From: Fibrisoma montanum
GTDB taxonomy: Bacteria > Bacteroidota > Bacteroidia > Cytophagales > Spirosomataceae
Reading direction: 5' to 3'
Assembly: GCF_003583365.1 (NCBI RefSeq)
Contig: NZ_QXED01000001.1
Location: 930,001 to 994,000 of the forward strand
DNA: 64,000 bases
In this document: piece after piece, positions 26,952 through 38,947 of the stretch
Layout: each line of letters starts with the position of its first letter
Position numbering within the stretch: position 1 is the stretch's first letter
Notes under the pieces: model-generated
What the model was told of the DNA's origin: nothing
Database searches by the model: none
Seen by the model: only the letters and a program-made list of their open reading frames with translations
Translations under genes and position numbers: made by a program

Positions 26952-28142
26952 TTACGCCGACTGAGTTTGCAACGTAAGCCACTTCAGGCCGATGGGTGGG
27001 TACGTTCGGCCGTTCAGAAAACGGCCAATAAATGTACTGCGTACCAACAGTAGGTATGAGCCGAAGGTGAGCAGCAGAATACCGGTGAGGGTTACACCAA
27101 ACTTTATAAAAACAGACACTTGCCAGTCGAGCAGTGCGTAGGGAATCCAGATTGCGAGCGGAAGATGCACCAGGTAAATCCAGTACGAGGCCTGAGCGAG
27201 TACTGTATTAAACGGAGTCGGGTTGTTATGACGAAGGCCAAGGCCAATCAACCCGGCAATGAACGTCCACATACAACTAGCCGACATGGCCATGGCTGTG
27301 GCAAAATACGCAGCTGGCGTTGGAAAGACCTGTGGATTAAACAAGACCAGCAAATAAGCGATCCCGAATATTAACCCCAAGCCTGTATTCAACCAGGGCC
27401 GCACCGTAAAGCGTTGTAGTAGATGTCTGCTGTGCTGTAACAGCCAGCCATACCCAAAAAATATACCGAACAACAGCAGCATCCGGGGCGATGGCTTGAA
27501 AGAAGCGGGCGTTTCAGTCCATGGTCCGTACATCTGCAATAGGGCCAGATAGGAAATGAAGCCCGGAATTAACAAATAGAACCGGCTGGTGGCTATCCGC
27601 TCGAATAGCGCCATACCTGCCTGTCTCCATTGTGCAGGTAGTTTGTTTACGACAAACAGTACCCCTGCGGCTACTATACACAGTAACCATAGGTAGTACA
27701 TAAACCAAAGGTGAATCAGTCCCCAGTACACTTGTCCATTTAGCAAAGCCCGGATGGCTACTTCTCCTTGTTGAAGTGAGCCACTGGCTGCAACCCGGAA
27801 CCCTACGTATGCAATCGGGAAGATCAGGATTAAAAAAACTACAAACGGCAGGAAGATCCGCTTGAACCGATTACTAATCATGTACCGTACTCCTTTCTGT
27901 TGTATTATCAGCGCGGTAAAAAATCCGGACAACACAAAGAATACCGGCATGCAAAACACATTGATTACAAGAAAAAGGTATTCGAAAAAGGGGTGGTTGT
28001 ATTTGGCGTCATGAAAATTCCCCCAATTTTGGCTAGGTCTGTCAACGTAACTTGCCCCGGCATGGGCAATCAGAACCAGCATCATCATACTGACCCGCAC
28101 GGAATCCAGGCCGTAATAACGCATTTTTCCAGAAGTAGACAC
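26952..28142 (-). CDS. acyltransferase family 3 membrane protein
   Basis: A 396-residue integral membrane O-acyltransferase. The start has YYGLDSVRVSMMMLVLIAHAG, in which the Arg and the His are the conserved catalytic-site positions of the Acyl_transf_3/OafA family. Residues about 89-96 have the RFKRIFLPF motif. About ten membrane helices follow. The family acylates sugars, glycans or lipids, taking acyl groups across the membrane. The substrate cannot be told. It is first in a minus-strand group with two membrane proteins, preceded by a long AT-rich gap with palindromes and a candidate -7 element. Confidence 0.85.
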   Translation of the reverse strand: MSTSGKMRYYGLDSVRVSMMMLVLIAHAGASYVDRPSQNWGNFHDAKYNHPFFEYLFLVINVFCMPVFFVLSGFFTALIIQQKGVRYMISNRFKRIFLPFVVFLILIFPIAYVGFRVAASGSLQQGEVAIRALLNGQVYWGLIHLWFMYYLWLLCIVAAGVLFVVNKLPAQWRQAGMALFERIATSRFYLLIPGFISYLALLQMYGPWTETPASFKPSPRMLLLFGIFFGYGWLLQHSRHLLQRFTVRPWLNTGLGLIFGIAYLLVLFNPQVFPTPAAYFATAMAMSASCMWTFIAGLIGLGLRHNNPTPFNTVLAQASYWIYLVHLPLAIWIPYALLDWQVSVFIKFGVTLTGILLLTFGSYLLLVRSTFIGRFLNGRTYPPIGLKWLTLQTQSA

Positions 28143-29052
28143 AGTTAAGTAGTTAGTTACAAGGTGAGTACGCTTTTTTTAGGGTACTAAACAAACTTAG
28201 TATTAAAGCGATGCGAATAGTTAAATAATTAACTAAGCGGTTGCCACAAATCCCGAATACTATGAGTATAAACTGAAGTCAAACGAGCCAAAAATATTGT
28301 AAGTATTTATATTTATTTTAGCACTATTTATTCAAAAAAATCTTACTATCAACTTATTGATTTACAGAGATTTGTTTTAAAAAATTACACCAACTAAACA
28401 CGTATAGTGAAGTCGTGTTTTTAACTAATACCAATTCACCATTTATGAGTATATACTGCTTAAAACAAATTTTAAATTTTTTTAAAAACTCATGAACATA
28501 GCTATGTTCATTAGATGTTAATACGAAAAGATTCTAATACAAAACAAATCCCAGTGAACACTGAAGCTTCAGTACCTTTCTGTTCGCTGAAAGCTGTTTA
28601 CCAACTAATTACTGACGGCTCATCAGGCTTTCCGTTATGATTAAAAACGGCCTTCCCCAAACAACCTCTAAGGGTATAGACATTGGCGGCACAGGATAGT
28701 ATCGATAAACCGATGTACAGAGATTTATAAATCGTAGATCATCGACTACCAGCCTTGCCTGCTAAAGAGATGATGATTCCTCGTAACGAAAAAGTCTTTA
28801 CATTTACTCTGTTGACAATCCTCTCCAATACATACCGCAGCCGTTTTCTGAAAACGCCTTCCTCTCCGCGTAGGTAGGCTAATATCACCTCTTACGCTGC
28901 ATTCCAGGCAGACTCACTCCGTCTGTCATCTTTCGCTTTCCAGATTTCAGGGCTTATAGCTGATACGGCGTCGCGAAAAACAGTTGCTGTCAACGACGCC
29001 CTGGCTAGTAGCGCCTGAAGGTTTCCAATCATCATTTCAGAAGAACCAAGCC
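28143..29052. other. AT-rich intergenic region (910 bp) with palindromes
   Basis: No credible gene is seen on either strand; the only open frame entering from upstream uses a TTG at 28984. The 20-bp perfect palindrome ATGAACATAGCTATGTTCAT lies at 28492-28511, and a 14-bp palindrome ACTGAAGCTTCAGT at 28560-28573. The stretch from about 28200 to 28560 is strongly AT-rich. It separates the acyltransferase operon (leftward) from the SnoaL-like gene (rightward), so part of it is divergent promoter. The rest may be decayed sequence. Confidence 0.6.
28192..28235 (-). promoter_or_regulatory. candidate promoter and palindromic operator for the acyltransferase operon
   Basis: On the minus strand TAAGTTTG (plus 28192-28199) fits TAnnTTTG, 50 bases before the acyltransferase ATG. 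Immediately upstream, 28218-28235 is a perfect palindrome with 7-bp arms (TAGTTAA and TTAACTA, 4-base centre), at the place where a repressor or activator would meet the -33 region. No TTG at the normal -33 distance was found. Confidence 0.4.
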
Positions 29053-29793
29053 ATGCAACAGCAAGCGTTCAACAAATCAATTATCCGTGATTTCTACGTC
29101 CGGTCGATGGGACAGGGCGATATAGCTTTTGCCGAACACGTGTTGGCTGATGATTACATTCAACACAGTCCGGGTATGAAGCCGGGCAAAGCCGGTGTAC
29201 TTGAAGCGCTTCAATACATGAAGCAGATGCCTAAGCCGGCCATAACCACTAAGCCGTTCATGCGCCTGATCGCCGACGGCGACTACGTAGTGACAAACCT
29301 CTGCTTCGACTGGGGAGGGCAGCGAAAAGCCGTTATTGACGTATTTCGGTTTGAAGAGGGTAAAGTGGCCGAGCATTGGGATGCCGTTGAGAATGAACCA
29401 GCAGCAACGGCCAACGGACACCTGATCATGGATGGACCAATGCCAGTTGAGGATGTCGCCCTTGCGACGGCGAACAAGAGAATGGTCAATACGTTCTTCG
29501 AACTTGTTTACGTTAACCGGCAACTTGGCGATCTTCCGCGGTTTGTGTCGCAGGATCTGATTCAGCATAACCCGGCAATCGCTAATGGCCTCGCGGGATT
29601 AGAAAACTACCTCCACGAGACGAACAATAACCATACTGTCGATCAGGTACATCGGATCATCGGCGAAGGCAATTTTGTAGTCGTGCAGGCGAGTGGGTGG
29701 TTCGAGCAGAAACCGACTACGTTCTACGACATTTTCCGTCTGAGTACCGGCAGAATCGTCGAACACTGGAGTCTTAAGCGCACAACAGCGTAG
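29053..29793 (+). CDS. tandem SnoaL-like/NTF2-fold protein
   Basis: The ATG at 29053 gives 246 residues. Two related halves are present: FYVRSMGQGDIAFAEHVLADDYIQHSPG...FRFEEGKVAEHWD (about residues 13-115) and FFELVYVNRQLGDLPRFVSQDLIQHNPA...FRLSTGRIVEHWS (about 143-241). Each has the YIQHSP and EHWD hallmarks of SnoaL-like proteins, here fused in one chain. The fold is used for small aldol-type cyclases and for many proteins of unknown role. No signal peptide. The gene is convergent with the MerR regulator, separated by a hairpin. Confidence 0.85.
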   Translation: MQQQAFNKSIIRDFYVRSMGQGDIAFAEHVLADDYIQHSPGMKPGKAGVLEALQYMKQMPKPAITTKPFMRLIADGDYVVTNLCFDWGGQRKAVIDVFRFEEGKVAEHWDAVENEPAATANGHLIMDGPMPVEDVALATANKRMVNTFFELVYVNRQLGDLPRFVSQDLIQHNPAIANGLAGLENYLHETNNNHTVDQVHRIIGEGNFVVVQASGWFEQKPTTFYDIFRLSTGRIVEHWSLKRTTA

Positions 29794-29807
29794 TTGTTCT
29801 AAGCAAA

Positions 29808-29835
29808 GCCGAACCCGTTGCACAACGGGTTCGGC
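29808..29835. terminator. bidirectional hairpin between convergent genes
   Basis: A perfect 12-bp stem (29808-29819 with 29824-29835) and a GCAC loop stand between the SnoaL-like stop (29793) and the MerR stop (29841). The T run after it is poor, so it may terminate inefficiently or act with Rho. Confidence 0.6.
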
Positions 29836-29840
29836 CCCCA

Positions 29841-30620
29841 CTATTGAGCAAGTTGCGTATCGGCGAAATACACCATCGCCCTATTCAGGAACGCGGCAAA
29901 AGCAGGGTCTTCGTGTCCGAGGTAGCTGGCTGTGTAGCGGAGATCATCCACGTACAGTTGCGCTAAGCCCTTGTAGGCTTCCGTTACGTTCCCCCCGCCG
30001 ACGGAGTCCCCCCAAAACATCCGGATGTTGACATAATGGCGAGCAATTTGCGCCTGTACTGCCGGGCTGGTTGGGTCAGCGTCCCGCAAACGAACCAATG
30101 ACTGAGCAATATCCGAAGCGTCGGCCTTCAGGGCGTCAAAATTAAGTTTACCCATCTGCCGCAGTTTGCTCTCCGATTCCTCGACTACCCGAGCGCCGTA
30201 CTTGGCGACGGCTTCCTGTCGGTAGGCTTCCGCCCGCTCTCTGGGGAAGCCCGCATATAATTCTTCGTCTGTAAGCATACCTTCTTTTCCTTTAAGTTTT
30301 ACCATCGTTTTATCGATCGTATCCAACAACACCGACAGCCTGTCCCGGCGGACCTCCAACGCCTGCCGATGGCTTTGCAACGCCGTCAGCAGGTTGAAAT
30401 CAGGGGCATCCAGAATGGACTTTATTTCCGTAAGGGGAAAGTCCAGTTCTTTATAGAAGAGGATCTGCTGCAGCCGGATCAACTCGTCTTCGCCATAGAG
30501 TCGGTACCTGGCCTCGGTACGGACGGATGGCCTCAAAAGCCCCAACCGGTCGTAGTGGTGGAGCGTGCGCACGCTCACCCCCGCCAGTTTCGCCAGTTTC
30601 CTGACAGAATAGTGTTTCAT
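29841..30620 (-). CDS. MerR family regulator with TipAS-type domain
   Basis: The ATG at 30620 gives 259 residues; a further upstream frame to 30680 runs into the promoter. The N-terminus is a MerR helix-turn-helix (YSVRKLAKLAGVSVRTLHHYDRLGLLRPS and the wing region EARYRLYGEDEL), followed by a coiled-coil dimerisation helix (about 75-110). The C-terminal about 130 residues match the TipAS type drug-sensing domain (GFPRERAEAYRQEAVAKYG, IRMFWGDSVGGGNVTEAYKGLAQLYVDD). Such regulators activate drug or stress response genes upon ligand binding and control their own promoters. The promoter in front of it has a matching long spacer. Confidence 0.9.
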   Translation of the reverse strand: MKHYSVRKLAKLAGVSVRTLHHYDRLGLLRPSVRTEARYRLYGEDELIRLQQILFYKELDFPLTEIKSILDAPDFNLLTALQSHRQALEVRRDRLSVLLDTIDKTMVKLKGKEGMLTDEELYAGFPRERAEAYRQEAVAKYGARVVEESESKLRQMGKLNFDALKADASDIAQSLVRLRDADPTSPAVQAQIARHYVNIRMFWGDSVGGGNVTEAYKGLAQLYVDDLRYTASYLGHEDPAFAAFLNRAMVYFADTQLAQ

Positions 30621-30649
30621 ACGTGGCTGTGGTTGTGGTCGACGCGGTA

Positions 30650-30680
30650 AAAGTAGCCTATGACGTAAGGGGAGAGTCAA
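30650..30680 (-). promoter_or_regulatory. MerR-type autoregulated promoter with 19-bp spacer
   Basis: On the minus strand, TTGACT (plus 30675-30680) and TACTTT (plus 30650-30655) are separated by 19 bases, the long spacer typical of MerR-controlled promoters. Within it, TGAC and GTCA arms at 30661-30664 and 30676-30679 frame a 11-base centre. The regulator ATG follows about 30 bases downstream. The site looks like an autoregulatory operator-promoter. Confidence 0.45.
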
Positions 30681-30807
30681 GAGAAAATTTCACTTTTTTT
30701 CCAAAGCATAACCAACGGGTTGTGAAGGGCTTAGATACGGAGTGCCATGCTCTTTATAACCATTCTGAATTTATCTCTAAATCCTCCTATCCAATCCTTG
30801 ATTTTTA

Positions 30808-30815
30808 TACATTTG
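30808..30815 (+). promoter_or_regulatory. -7 element for the gluconate dehydrogenase-like genes
   Basis: TACATTTG is an exact match to TAnnTTTG, 47 bases before the ATG at 30863. The -33 TTG is not at a normal distance. Confidence 0.45.
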
Positions 30816-30862
30816 TATTTCCTTACATCGTTCTATCTGAAACGACTAACTCGCTCAATTCC

Positions 30863-31498
30863 ATGAACAGAAGAGACGCCCTCATGCGGGTTGCCGCGCT
30901 GGTCGGCACTACGGTGTCGCTGCCTGCGTTGGCCGATACGCTCGAAGCGTCGGCCATCCGTCGGGCCACGACCGGTAAGCCGGTCTTTTTCACGGCCGAC
31001 CAGGATGCAACCGTTGCCGAGCTGGCTGAAACAATCATACCGACCACAAAAACGCCGGGTGCCAAAGCAGCTAAGGTCAATGAGATCATTGATATTTTAG
31101 TGAAAGACTGCTACAAAGAAGCGGACCAGAAGCAGTTTCTGGAAGGCCTGGCGCAGACCAACAAATTGAGCCAGGACGCCTACGGCAAGGCATTCGTTCA
31201 GCTTGATCCGGCGCAGCGCATTGAGATTGTGAAGAAGCTGGAAGCCGATGCCAAGCAGCAACGCGCCGACATGGCCAAAGCCAGGGCGCAGAATGCCAGC
31301 GGTCAGCAGGATGTGCAGATGCCGAACGAGAAACGTAAAAGTGCAACGCCGTTCTTTACCATGATGAAGGACCTGACGCTGACTGGGTATTTCACCTCCG
31401 AAATCGGCTGCACACAGGCACTGGAGTACGTAGCCGTTCCGGGTCGGTACGAAGGCTGCGTGCCGCTGAAGCCCGGCCAGAAGGCGTGGGCAATTTAA
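30863..31498 (+). CDS. gluconate 2-dehydrogenase subunit 3 family protein
   Basis: The ATG at 30863 gives 211 residues. The frame opens far upstream at 30623, but that segment is not protein-like and would cross the promoter. The start MNRRDALMRVAALVGTTVSLPALA is a Tat-like signal with a twin Arg (RR). The remainder is the small-subunit family: ADQDATVAELAETIIPTTKTPGAKAA and a closing FFTMMKDLTLTGYFTSEIG...YVAVPGRYEGCVPLKPGQ. The small subunit helps export and hold the flavin-containing large subunit, encoded 107 bp downstream. The pair probably oxidises a sugar or sugar acid in the periplasm. Confidence 0.88.
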   Translation: MNRRDALMRVAALVGTTVSLPALADTLEASAIRRATTGKPVFFTADQDATVAELAETIIPTTKTPGAKAAKVNEIIDILVKDCYKEADQKQFLEGLAQTNKLSQDAYGKAFVQLDPAQRIEIVKKLEADAKQQRADMAKARAQNASGQQDVQMPNEKRKSATPFFTMMKDLTLTGYFTSEIGCTQALEYVAVPGRYEGCVPLKPGQKAWAI

Positions 31499-31605
31499 GA
31501 CAGTTTACTGTTTACAGTTTTCGGTTTTGCACTCCGAACGTACTACGCCAGTACGAAATCCCGGGGCGCCGGCCGCTGTAAACCGAAACAGAAAACCTGC
31601 TAACA

Positions 31606-33330
31606 ATGAATCTCAATATTGACGCTAAACAAAATATGACCTACGACGCCATCGTCGTTGGGTCGGGTATTTCAGGGGGTTGGGCCGCAAAGGAACTGAC
31701 TCAAAAAGGCCTGAAAGTACTGATGCTGGAGCGGGGCCGCGACATCAAGCACATTGAAGGCTACGAAACAGCGACTAAAAATCCGTGGGATTTCCCCCAC
31801 CGGGGCCGCGTTACGACGCTGGCTGCCGAGGAGTACTGGGCCAACATGCGTACCGGCTACACAGCCAACGAAGAATGGCGCCATCACTTCGAGAACGATA
31901 AAGAAAACCCGTACCTCGAAAAGCCAGGTCGTCAGGTAGACTGGATTCGGGGCTACCACGTGGGTGGCCGGTCGCTGATGTGGGGACGGCAGAGCTACCG
32001 CTTGAACAAAGAGGACTTTCTGGCGAATGCGAAGGAAGGCATCGGCGTTGACTGGCCGATCCGCTACGAAGACCTCGCCCCCTGGTACACCTACGTAGAA
32101 GGCTTCGCCGGTATTTCGGGAGCAAAAGACGGGCTGGACGTACTGCCCGATGGCAATTTCCTGCCGCCGATGCAGATGAACTGCGTGGAGAAGGAAGTAA
32201 AGAAGCGGGTGGAAAAGGCGTTTGCCGGTCGCCATATCATCATGGGTCGTACGGCGCACCTGACAGAGCCGAAACAGTTCCACTACGAACTCGGTCGGGC
32301 GGCCTGCCAGTTCCGGAACCAGTGTATGCGCGGTTGTCCGTACGGTGCCTACTTCAGCACCCAGGCGGCTACGCTGCCGGCGGCTATGAAGACCGGTAAA
32401 CTGACGCTACGCCCTGATTCAATCGTATCGGAGATCCTTTACGATGAGCAGAAAGGGAAGGCAACCGGCGTTCGGGTCATTGATCAGAACACCAAGCAGG
32501 TACGTGAGTATTACGCCCGTATCATCTTCCTGAATGCCTCGGCCTTTGCCAGCACGGCCATTCTGATGAATTCGAAGTCGAAGCGTTTCCCGAACGGTAT
32601 GGGTAACGATTCAGACCAGCTCGGCCGTAACATCATGGACCACCACCTGGCCGTTGGTGCTTCCGGTACGTACGAAGGTTTGGAAGATCAGTATTACTAC
32701 GGTCGCCGGGCCAATGGTATTTATATCCCGCGCTACCGCAACTGGGGTAATGACAAGCGCGACTACGTGCGTGGCTTCGGCTACCAGGGTGGTGCAGGCC
32801 GGGCCGGCTGGAACCGCGGTAACGGGGTTGAAGGCTTCGGTGCCGACTTTAAGGAGAGCCTGACTACCCCCGGTCAGTGGACGATGAGCATTGGTGGTTT
32901 CGGCGAGATGATTGCCGATCCGAACAACCGCATGACCCTGTCGCCGGATCAGAAAGACAAGTGGGGCCTGCCGCTGATCGTGTTCGATGCTGCTTACGGC
33001 GAGAACGAGAAGAAGATGCGGAAGGATATGATGAACGACGCAGCCGAAATGCTCGAAGCCGCCGGTTGCAAGAACGTAACGCCATACAACGACGAATCGA
33101 AGCACCCCGGTATCGGTATCCACGAAATGGGAACGGCCCGCATGGGTCGCGACCCGAAAACATCGATACTGAATGCGCACAACCAGATTCATACCGTGAA
33201 GAACGTCTTCAACACCGACGGTGCCTGCATGACGTCCGCTTCATGCGTGAACCCGTCGCTGACGTACATGGCCCTGACGGCCCGTGCCGCCGATTTCGCC
33301 GTGAAGGAAATGAAGAAAGGCAATCTGTAA
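31606..33330 (+). CDS. GMC family oxidoreductase (gluconate dehydrogenase-like large subunit)
   Basis: A 574-residue GMC flavoprotein. FAD motif VVGSGISGGWAAKEL (residues 17-31) with LERG after the second strand; CRFNQCMRG-like region with several Cys (ACQFRNQCMRGCPYGAYF near residue 236), and the C-terminal active-site block HEMGTARMGRDPKTS...NVFNTDGACMTSASCVNPSLTYMALTARAADF, in which His and Asn are the catalytic pair positions. The protein has no signal of its own, fitting co-export with the Tat-bearing subunit 3. A strong hairpin follows the stop. The natural substrate is unknown; such pairs include gluconate and other sugar dehydrogenases in this phylum. Confidence 0.93.
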   Translation: MNLNIDAKQNMTYDAIVVGSGISGGWAAKELTQKGLKVLMLERGRDIKHIEGYETATKNPWDFPHRGRVTTLAAEEYWANMRTGYTANEEWRHHFENDKENPYLEKPGRQVDWIRGYHVGGRSLMWGRQSYRLNKEDFLANAKEGIGVDWPIRYEDLAPWYTYVEGFAGISGAKDGLDVLPDGNFLPPMQMNCVEKEVKKRVEKAFAGRHIIMGRTAHLTEPKQFHYELGRAACQFRNQCMRGCPYGAYFSTQAATLPAAMKTGKLTLRPDSIVSEILYDEQKGKATGVRVIDQNTKQVREYYARIIFLNASAFASTAILMNSKSKRFPNGMGNDSDQLGRNIMDHHLAVGASGTYEGLEDQYYYGRRANGIYIPRYRNWGNDKRDYVRGFGYQGGAGRAGWNRGNGVEGFGADFKESLTTPGQWTMSIGGFGEMIADPNNRMTLSPDQKDKWGLPLIVFDAAYGENEKKMRKDMMNDAAEMLEAAGCKNVTPYNDESKHPGIGIHEMGTARMGRDPKTSILNAHNQIHTVKNVFNTDGACMTSASCVNPSLTYMALTARAADFAVKEMKKGNL

Positions 33331-33350
33331 GCAGTAGTGCTTAGATACGA

Positions 33351-33380
33351 AGCAGCCGGCCCCAGGGCCGGCTGCTTTTA
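33351..33380 (+). terminator. rho-independent terminator of the GMC oxidoreductase operon
   Basis: A GC-rich stem of about 11-12 bp (AGCAGCCGGCC with GGCCGGCTGCT) and a small loop, followed by TTTTATTTTTG. It lies 20 bp after the GMC stop. Its opposite side faces the convergent hybrid kinase. Confidence 0.85.
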
Positions 33381-33410
33381 TTTTTGTGATAATCCTGATC
33401 TGAAGCGCGT

Positions 33411-36272
<2,862 letters not shown>

Positions 36273-36596
36273 GAGTAAAATCTGTATTGTTGTAAAGACT
36301 GACCGCAAGTTATAAGTAACTTAAAAAAGAAACAACTTATATATTTGTTTACGTAAATTCATAATTATAAATCAATACAAAATACGGCAAGTAGTCAGTT
36401 TGACGACTTAAATCAATTGCCTATGTATTCAACACCAGGTGTATATTCTAATCAGGCTTCATAACTTACTTGAATTAATAAACTCATACGGATTAGCTAC
36501 CGATCAATCAATCACTGTTACGTTTACTCAAGATAGACGTTTCGATAAGCTATAAATTATTACAAAGCGTATAAATTTACTCCAATACGTACGCTC
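36273..36596. other. AT-rich divergent intergenic region (324 bp)
   Basis: The gap between the hybrid kinase and the gluzincin gene is strongly AT-rich. TATATTTG at 36340-36347 matches TAnnTTTG on the plus strand but lies 250 bp from the next ATG, so any transcript from it would carry a long leader. No gene or RNA is evident. Confidence 0.4.
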
Positions 36597-38936
36597 ATGA
36601 AACCGCAGCCGGTTGGTCACTCGCACAACATCATGGATTCATCCCTGCAGCCGGTATTCCGGCGTCTGCGGGGGTATGCCTTTGATCCCAGTTTTGCCGT
36701 TCAGCTCAATTCGGTAGGTATCAACACGCTGGTTTATCCGGTACGTTGGGAAAGCGACCTGAAGCCCGGGCCAATCGGCGAATACGTTGAGGTAATCGAT
36801 GTGGACCCGGCCAGTGGCGCTTTCTATCCTCCTCTCGACCTGAACGACCCGATTCTGCTGGCGCAGGATGGACTGCCGCCCTCCGAAGGGAATCCGCAGT
36901 TCCATCAGCAGATGGTGTACGCCGTGGCGATGACGACTATTCAGAACTTCGAGAAAGCGCTGGGCCGCCCCGTACTCTGGTCGTCGCGGGAAGGGCCGGT
37001 CGATGCCGACGGCTGGCCAACCGAAACCTATGTTCAGCGGTTGCGGCTGTATCCGCATGCCCTGCGCGACGCCAACGCCTACTACAGCCCTTCTCGTAAG
37101 GCGGTCTTGTTCGGGTATTTTCCGGCCCGCCCCAGCGACGTAACGGCCCTGATGCCCGGCAGTCTGGTATTTACGTGTCTGTCGCACGACATCATTACGC
37201 ATGAGGTCACCCACGCCCTGATCGACGGCATTCACAAAGGCTACATCGTACCGCTGCACCGGGATACGCTGGCCATCCACGAAGCATTTTCGGATCTGGT
37301 CGCCCTGTTTCAGCATTTTACGTTTACCGACCTGATCGAAAACCAGATCGCCCGGACGCGGGGTGATCTCCGAAGCGACAACTGGCTGGCTCAACTGGCG
37401 CAGCAGATGGGTCTGGCGGTGGGTAATCATGGATCCCTGCGCAACGCCATCGGCAACGCCGACAACGAGAAAAAAGAATGGCGCCCCGTCACACCCAATC
37501 CGAAACTTTACGAGGAAGAGACCGAACCCCACGCTCGTGGCAGTATTCTGGTTGCGGCCGTATTTGACGCATTCCTGAATATTTATCGCAAACGTACTGC
37601 CGATCTGTACCGCATCGCTACCAACGGCACGGGGGTTATGCCGGCCGGCGATCTGCACCCCGATCTGGTACGTCGACTGGCCAGCGAAGCCTCCCGAACG
37701 GCCAAACAGTTTCTGACGATCTGTATCCGGGCGCTGGACTATTGCCCCCCGGTGGGTAGTACGTTCGGCGACTTCCTGCGGGGTGTCATAACGGCCGATG
37801 TCGACCTCGTTCCCAACGATCCGATGGGCTACCGGGTAGCGTTTGTCGAGTCATTCAAGCGGTGGGGCATTTATCCGACCGGTATCCGCACGCTGTCGGT
37901 CGAGAATCTGACGCACTCCTGCTTCCAGGAAAGTGATTTACTGCCCATGAACAGCCTGGCGCCTGCTGCCCTCAACAGCAAAAGCCTGGAAGCATCGGAG
38001 CCGGAACGATTCAAACGACGGGTCGACGATCTTCTTAATGAAATCTATTACCTGCCCGCCGAATGGCTGCGCTTGCAGCCCAAAACCGACATGACGCCGG
38101 AGCAGGCCCTGCCCCACACCTGGCATGTCTGGCTGGATACCATTCGGCCGTTGTACGCTCAGCTCATTCAGCCGATCACCACAGCGGAGCAGCAGCCCGC
38201 GATGCTCAATCCAAAACGAATGCGAACATCAGGGCATGATTCGCTGGCTACGATTAAATACCTGGTTCGAAAATACTTCGACGACACGGCGCTCATGCTT
38301 CAGAACCGCGAGGCCCTGTTTAACCTGACGACCGACTATAAACGCCGGATTGAACAGGCCATTCGGGAATTTGACGGCGACTCGCTGAAACGATTCCAGG
38401 GTTTAATGGGCCTTCTGCTGAATCCGGCGGACCTGAAAATCTGCAATGACCTCAGTATGACGTTGCTCAACAACGCACTCTTGGCCGAACTGAACCGACT
38501 CGGGATGCCCGAACGGATGAAAGAAATTATGGTTGAGTGGGTGTCAATCGACGAACTGGACGGTTGCCCGAACTACGGGGTCTATACGCTTAGCCGGGCC
38601 CAGCGCATAGGGCCGGAAATGAACGTTATCAACCAGGTCGTCATGACCATCATGCAGACCTGCCAGATCAAGCTGGCTGGTTATGATGAGCCGTATGGAT
38701 TCAAAGGTGGCTGTACCATTGTCCTGAACATCGATCAGCGCACAACCCGTTTTATTCGAAAGGACATGATCCGGTTGCAGAACAACCGGCACGTCATCAG
38801 CGCGGAGCGGGCAGCGGCCGAAATTGTGCGCCTGTACTGCTACGTACCATCAGAAACGGAATCGCCGTTTGCGCCCCGGCTCGTTGGGCCGCATCAGGCG
38901 ACGGAAGCATTTGCCATTCTCCACCAGGGCCATTAA
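36597..38936 (+). CDS. gluzincin (thermolysin-like) metalloprotease-fold protein
   Basis: A 779-residue protein without signal peptide or membrane segment. Residues 201-239 hold a zinc-protease site: HEVTH (His202, Glu203, His206) and the third-ligand motif AIHEAFSDL with Glu229, as in the thermolysin (M4) NEAFSD element. The upstream region YYSPSRKAVLFGYFPA resembles the strand preceding the active site. The last about 500 residues are without recognisable domains except for KYLVRKYFDD and a final about 150 residues with mixed helix/strand. The absence of a propeptide and signal is unlike secreted M4 enzymes, implying a cytoplasmic role. It is followed after 11 bp by an MBL-fold hydrolase and then a patatin. 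Confidence 0.8.
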   Translation: MKPQPVGHSHNIMDSSLQPVFRRLRGYAFDPSFAVQLNSVGINTLVYPVRWESDLKPGPIGEYVEVIDVDPASGAFYPPLDLNDPILLAQDGLPPSEGNPQFHQQMVYAVAMTTIQNFEKALGRPVLWSSREGPVDADGWPTETYVQRLRLYPHALRDANAYYSPSRKAVLFGYFPARPSDVTALMPGSLVFTCLSHDIITHEVTHALIDGIHKGYIVPLHRDTLAIHEAFSDLVALFQHFTFTDLIENQIARTRGDLRSDNWLAQLAQQMGLAVGNHGSLRNAIGNADNEKKEWRPVTPNPKLYEEETEPHARGSILVAAVFDAFLNIYRKRTADLYRIATNGTGVMPAGDLHPDLVRRLASEASRTAKQFLTICIRALDYCPPVGSTFGDFLRGVITADVDLVPNDPMGYRVAFVESFKRWGIYPTGIRTLSVENLTHSCFQESDLLPMNSLAPAALNSKSLEASEPERFKRRVDDLLNEIYYLPAEWLRLQPKTDMTPEQALPHTWHVWLDTIRPLYAQLIQPITTAEQQPAMLNPKRMRTSGHDSLATIKYLVRKYFDDTALMLQNREALFNLTTDYKRRIEQAIREFDGDSLKRFQGLMGLLLNPADLKICNDLSMTLLNNALLAELNRLGMPERMKEIMVEWVSIDELDGCPNYGVYTLSRAQRIGPEMNVINQVVMTIMQTCQIKLAGYDEPYGFKGGCTIVLNIDQRTTRFIRKDMIRLQNNRHVISAERAAAEIVRLYCYVPSETESPFAPRLVGPHQATEAFAILHQGH

Positions 38937-38947
38937 TCCTCAACCGC

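Noticed and set aside
28984-29052. TTG-started extension of the SnoaL-like gene
   Set aside because: Non-conserved-looking leader; the ATG at 29053 starts the domain normally.
30623-30862. Upstream extension of the gluconate dehydrogenase subunit 3 frame
   Set aside because: It crosses the MerR promoter and a perfect -7 element; a Tat-like signal starts at 30863.
31509-31582. GTTTACAG/CTGTAAAC and TTTCGGTTT/AAACCGAAA arms between the two dehydrogenase subunit genes
   Set aside because: The arms are not nested and are far apart, so no single stable hairpin results; it is in the middle of an operon.
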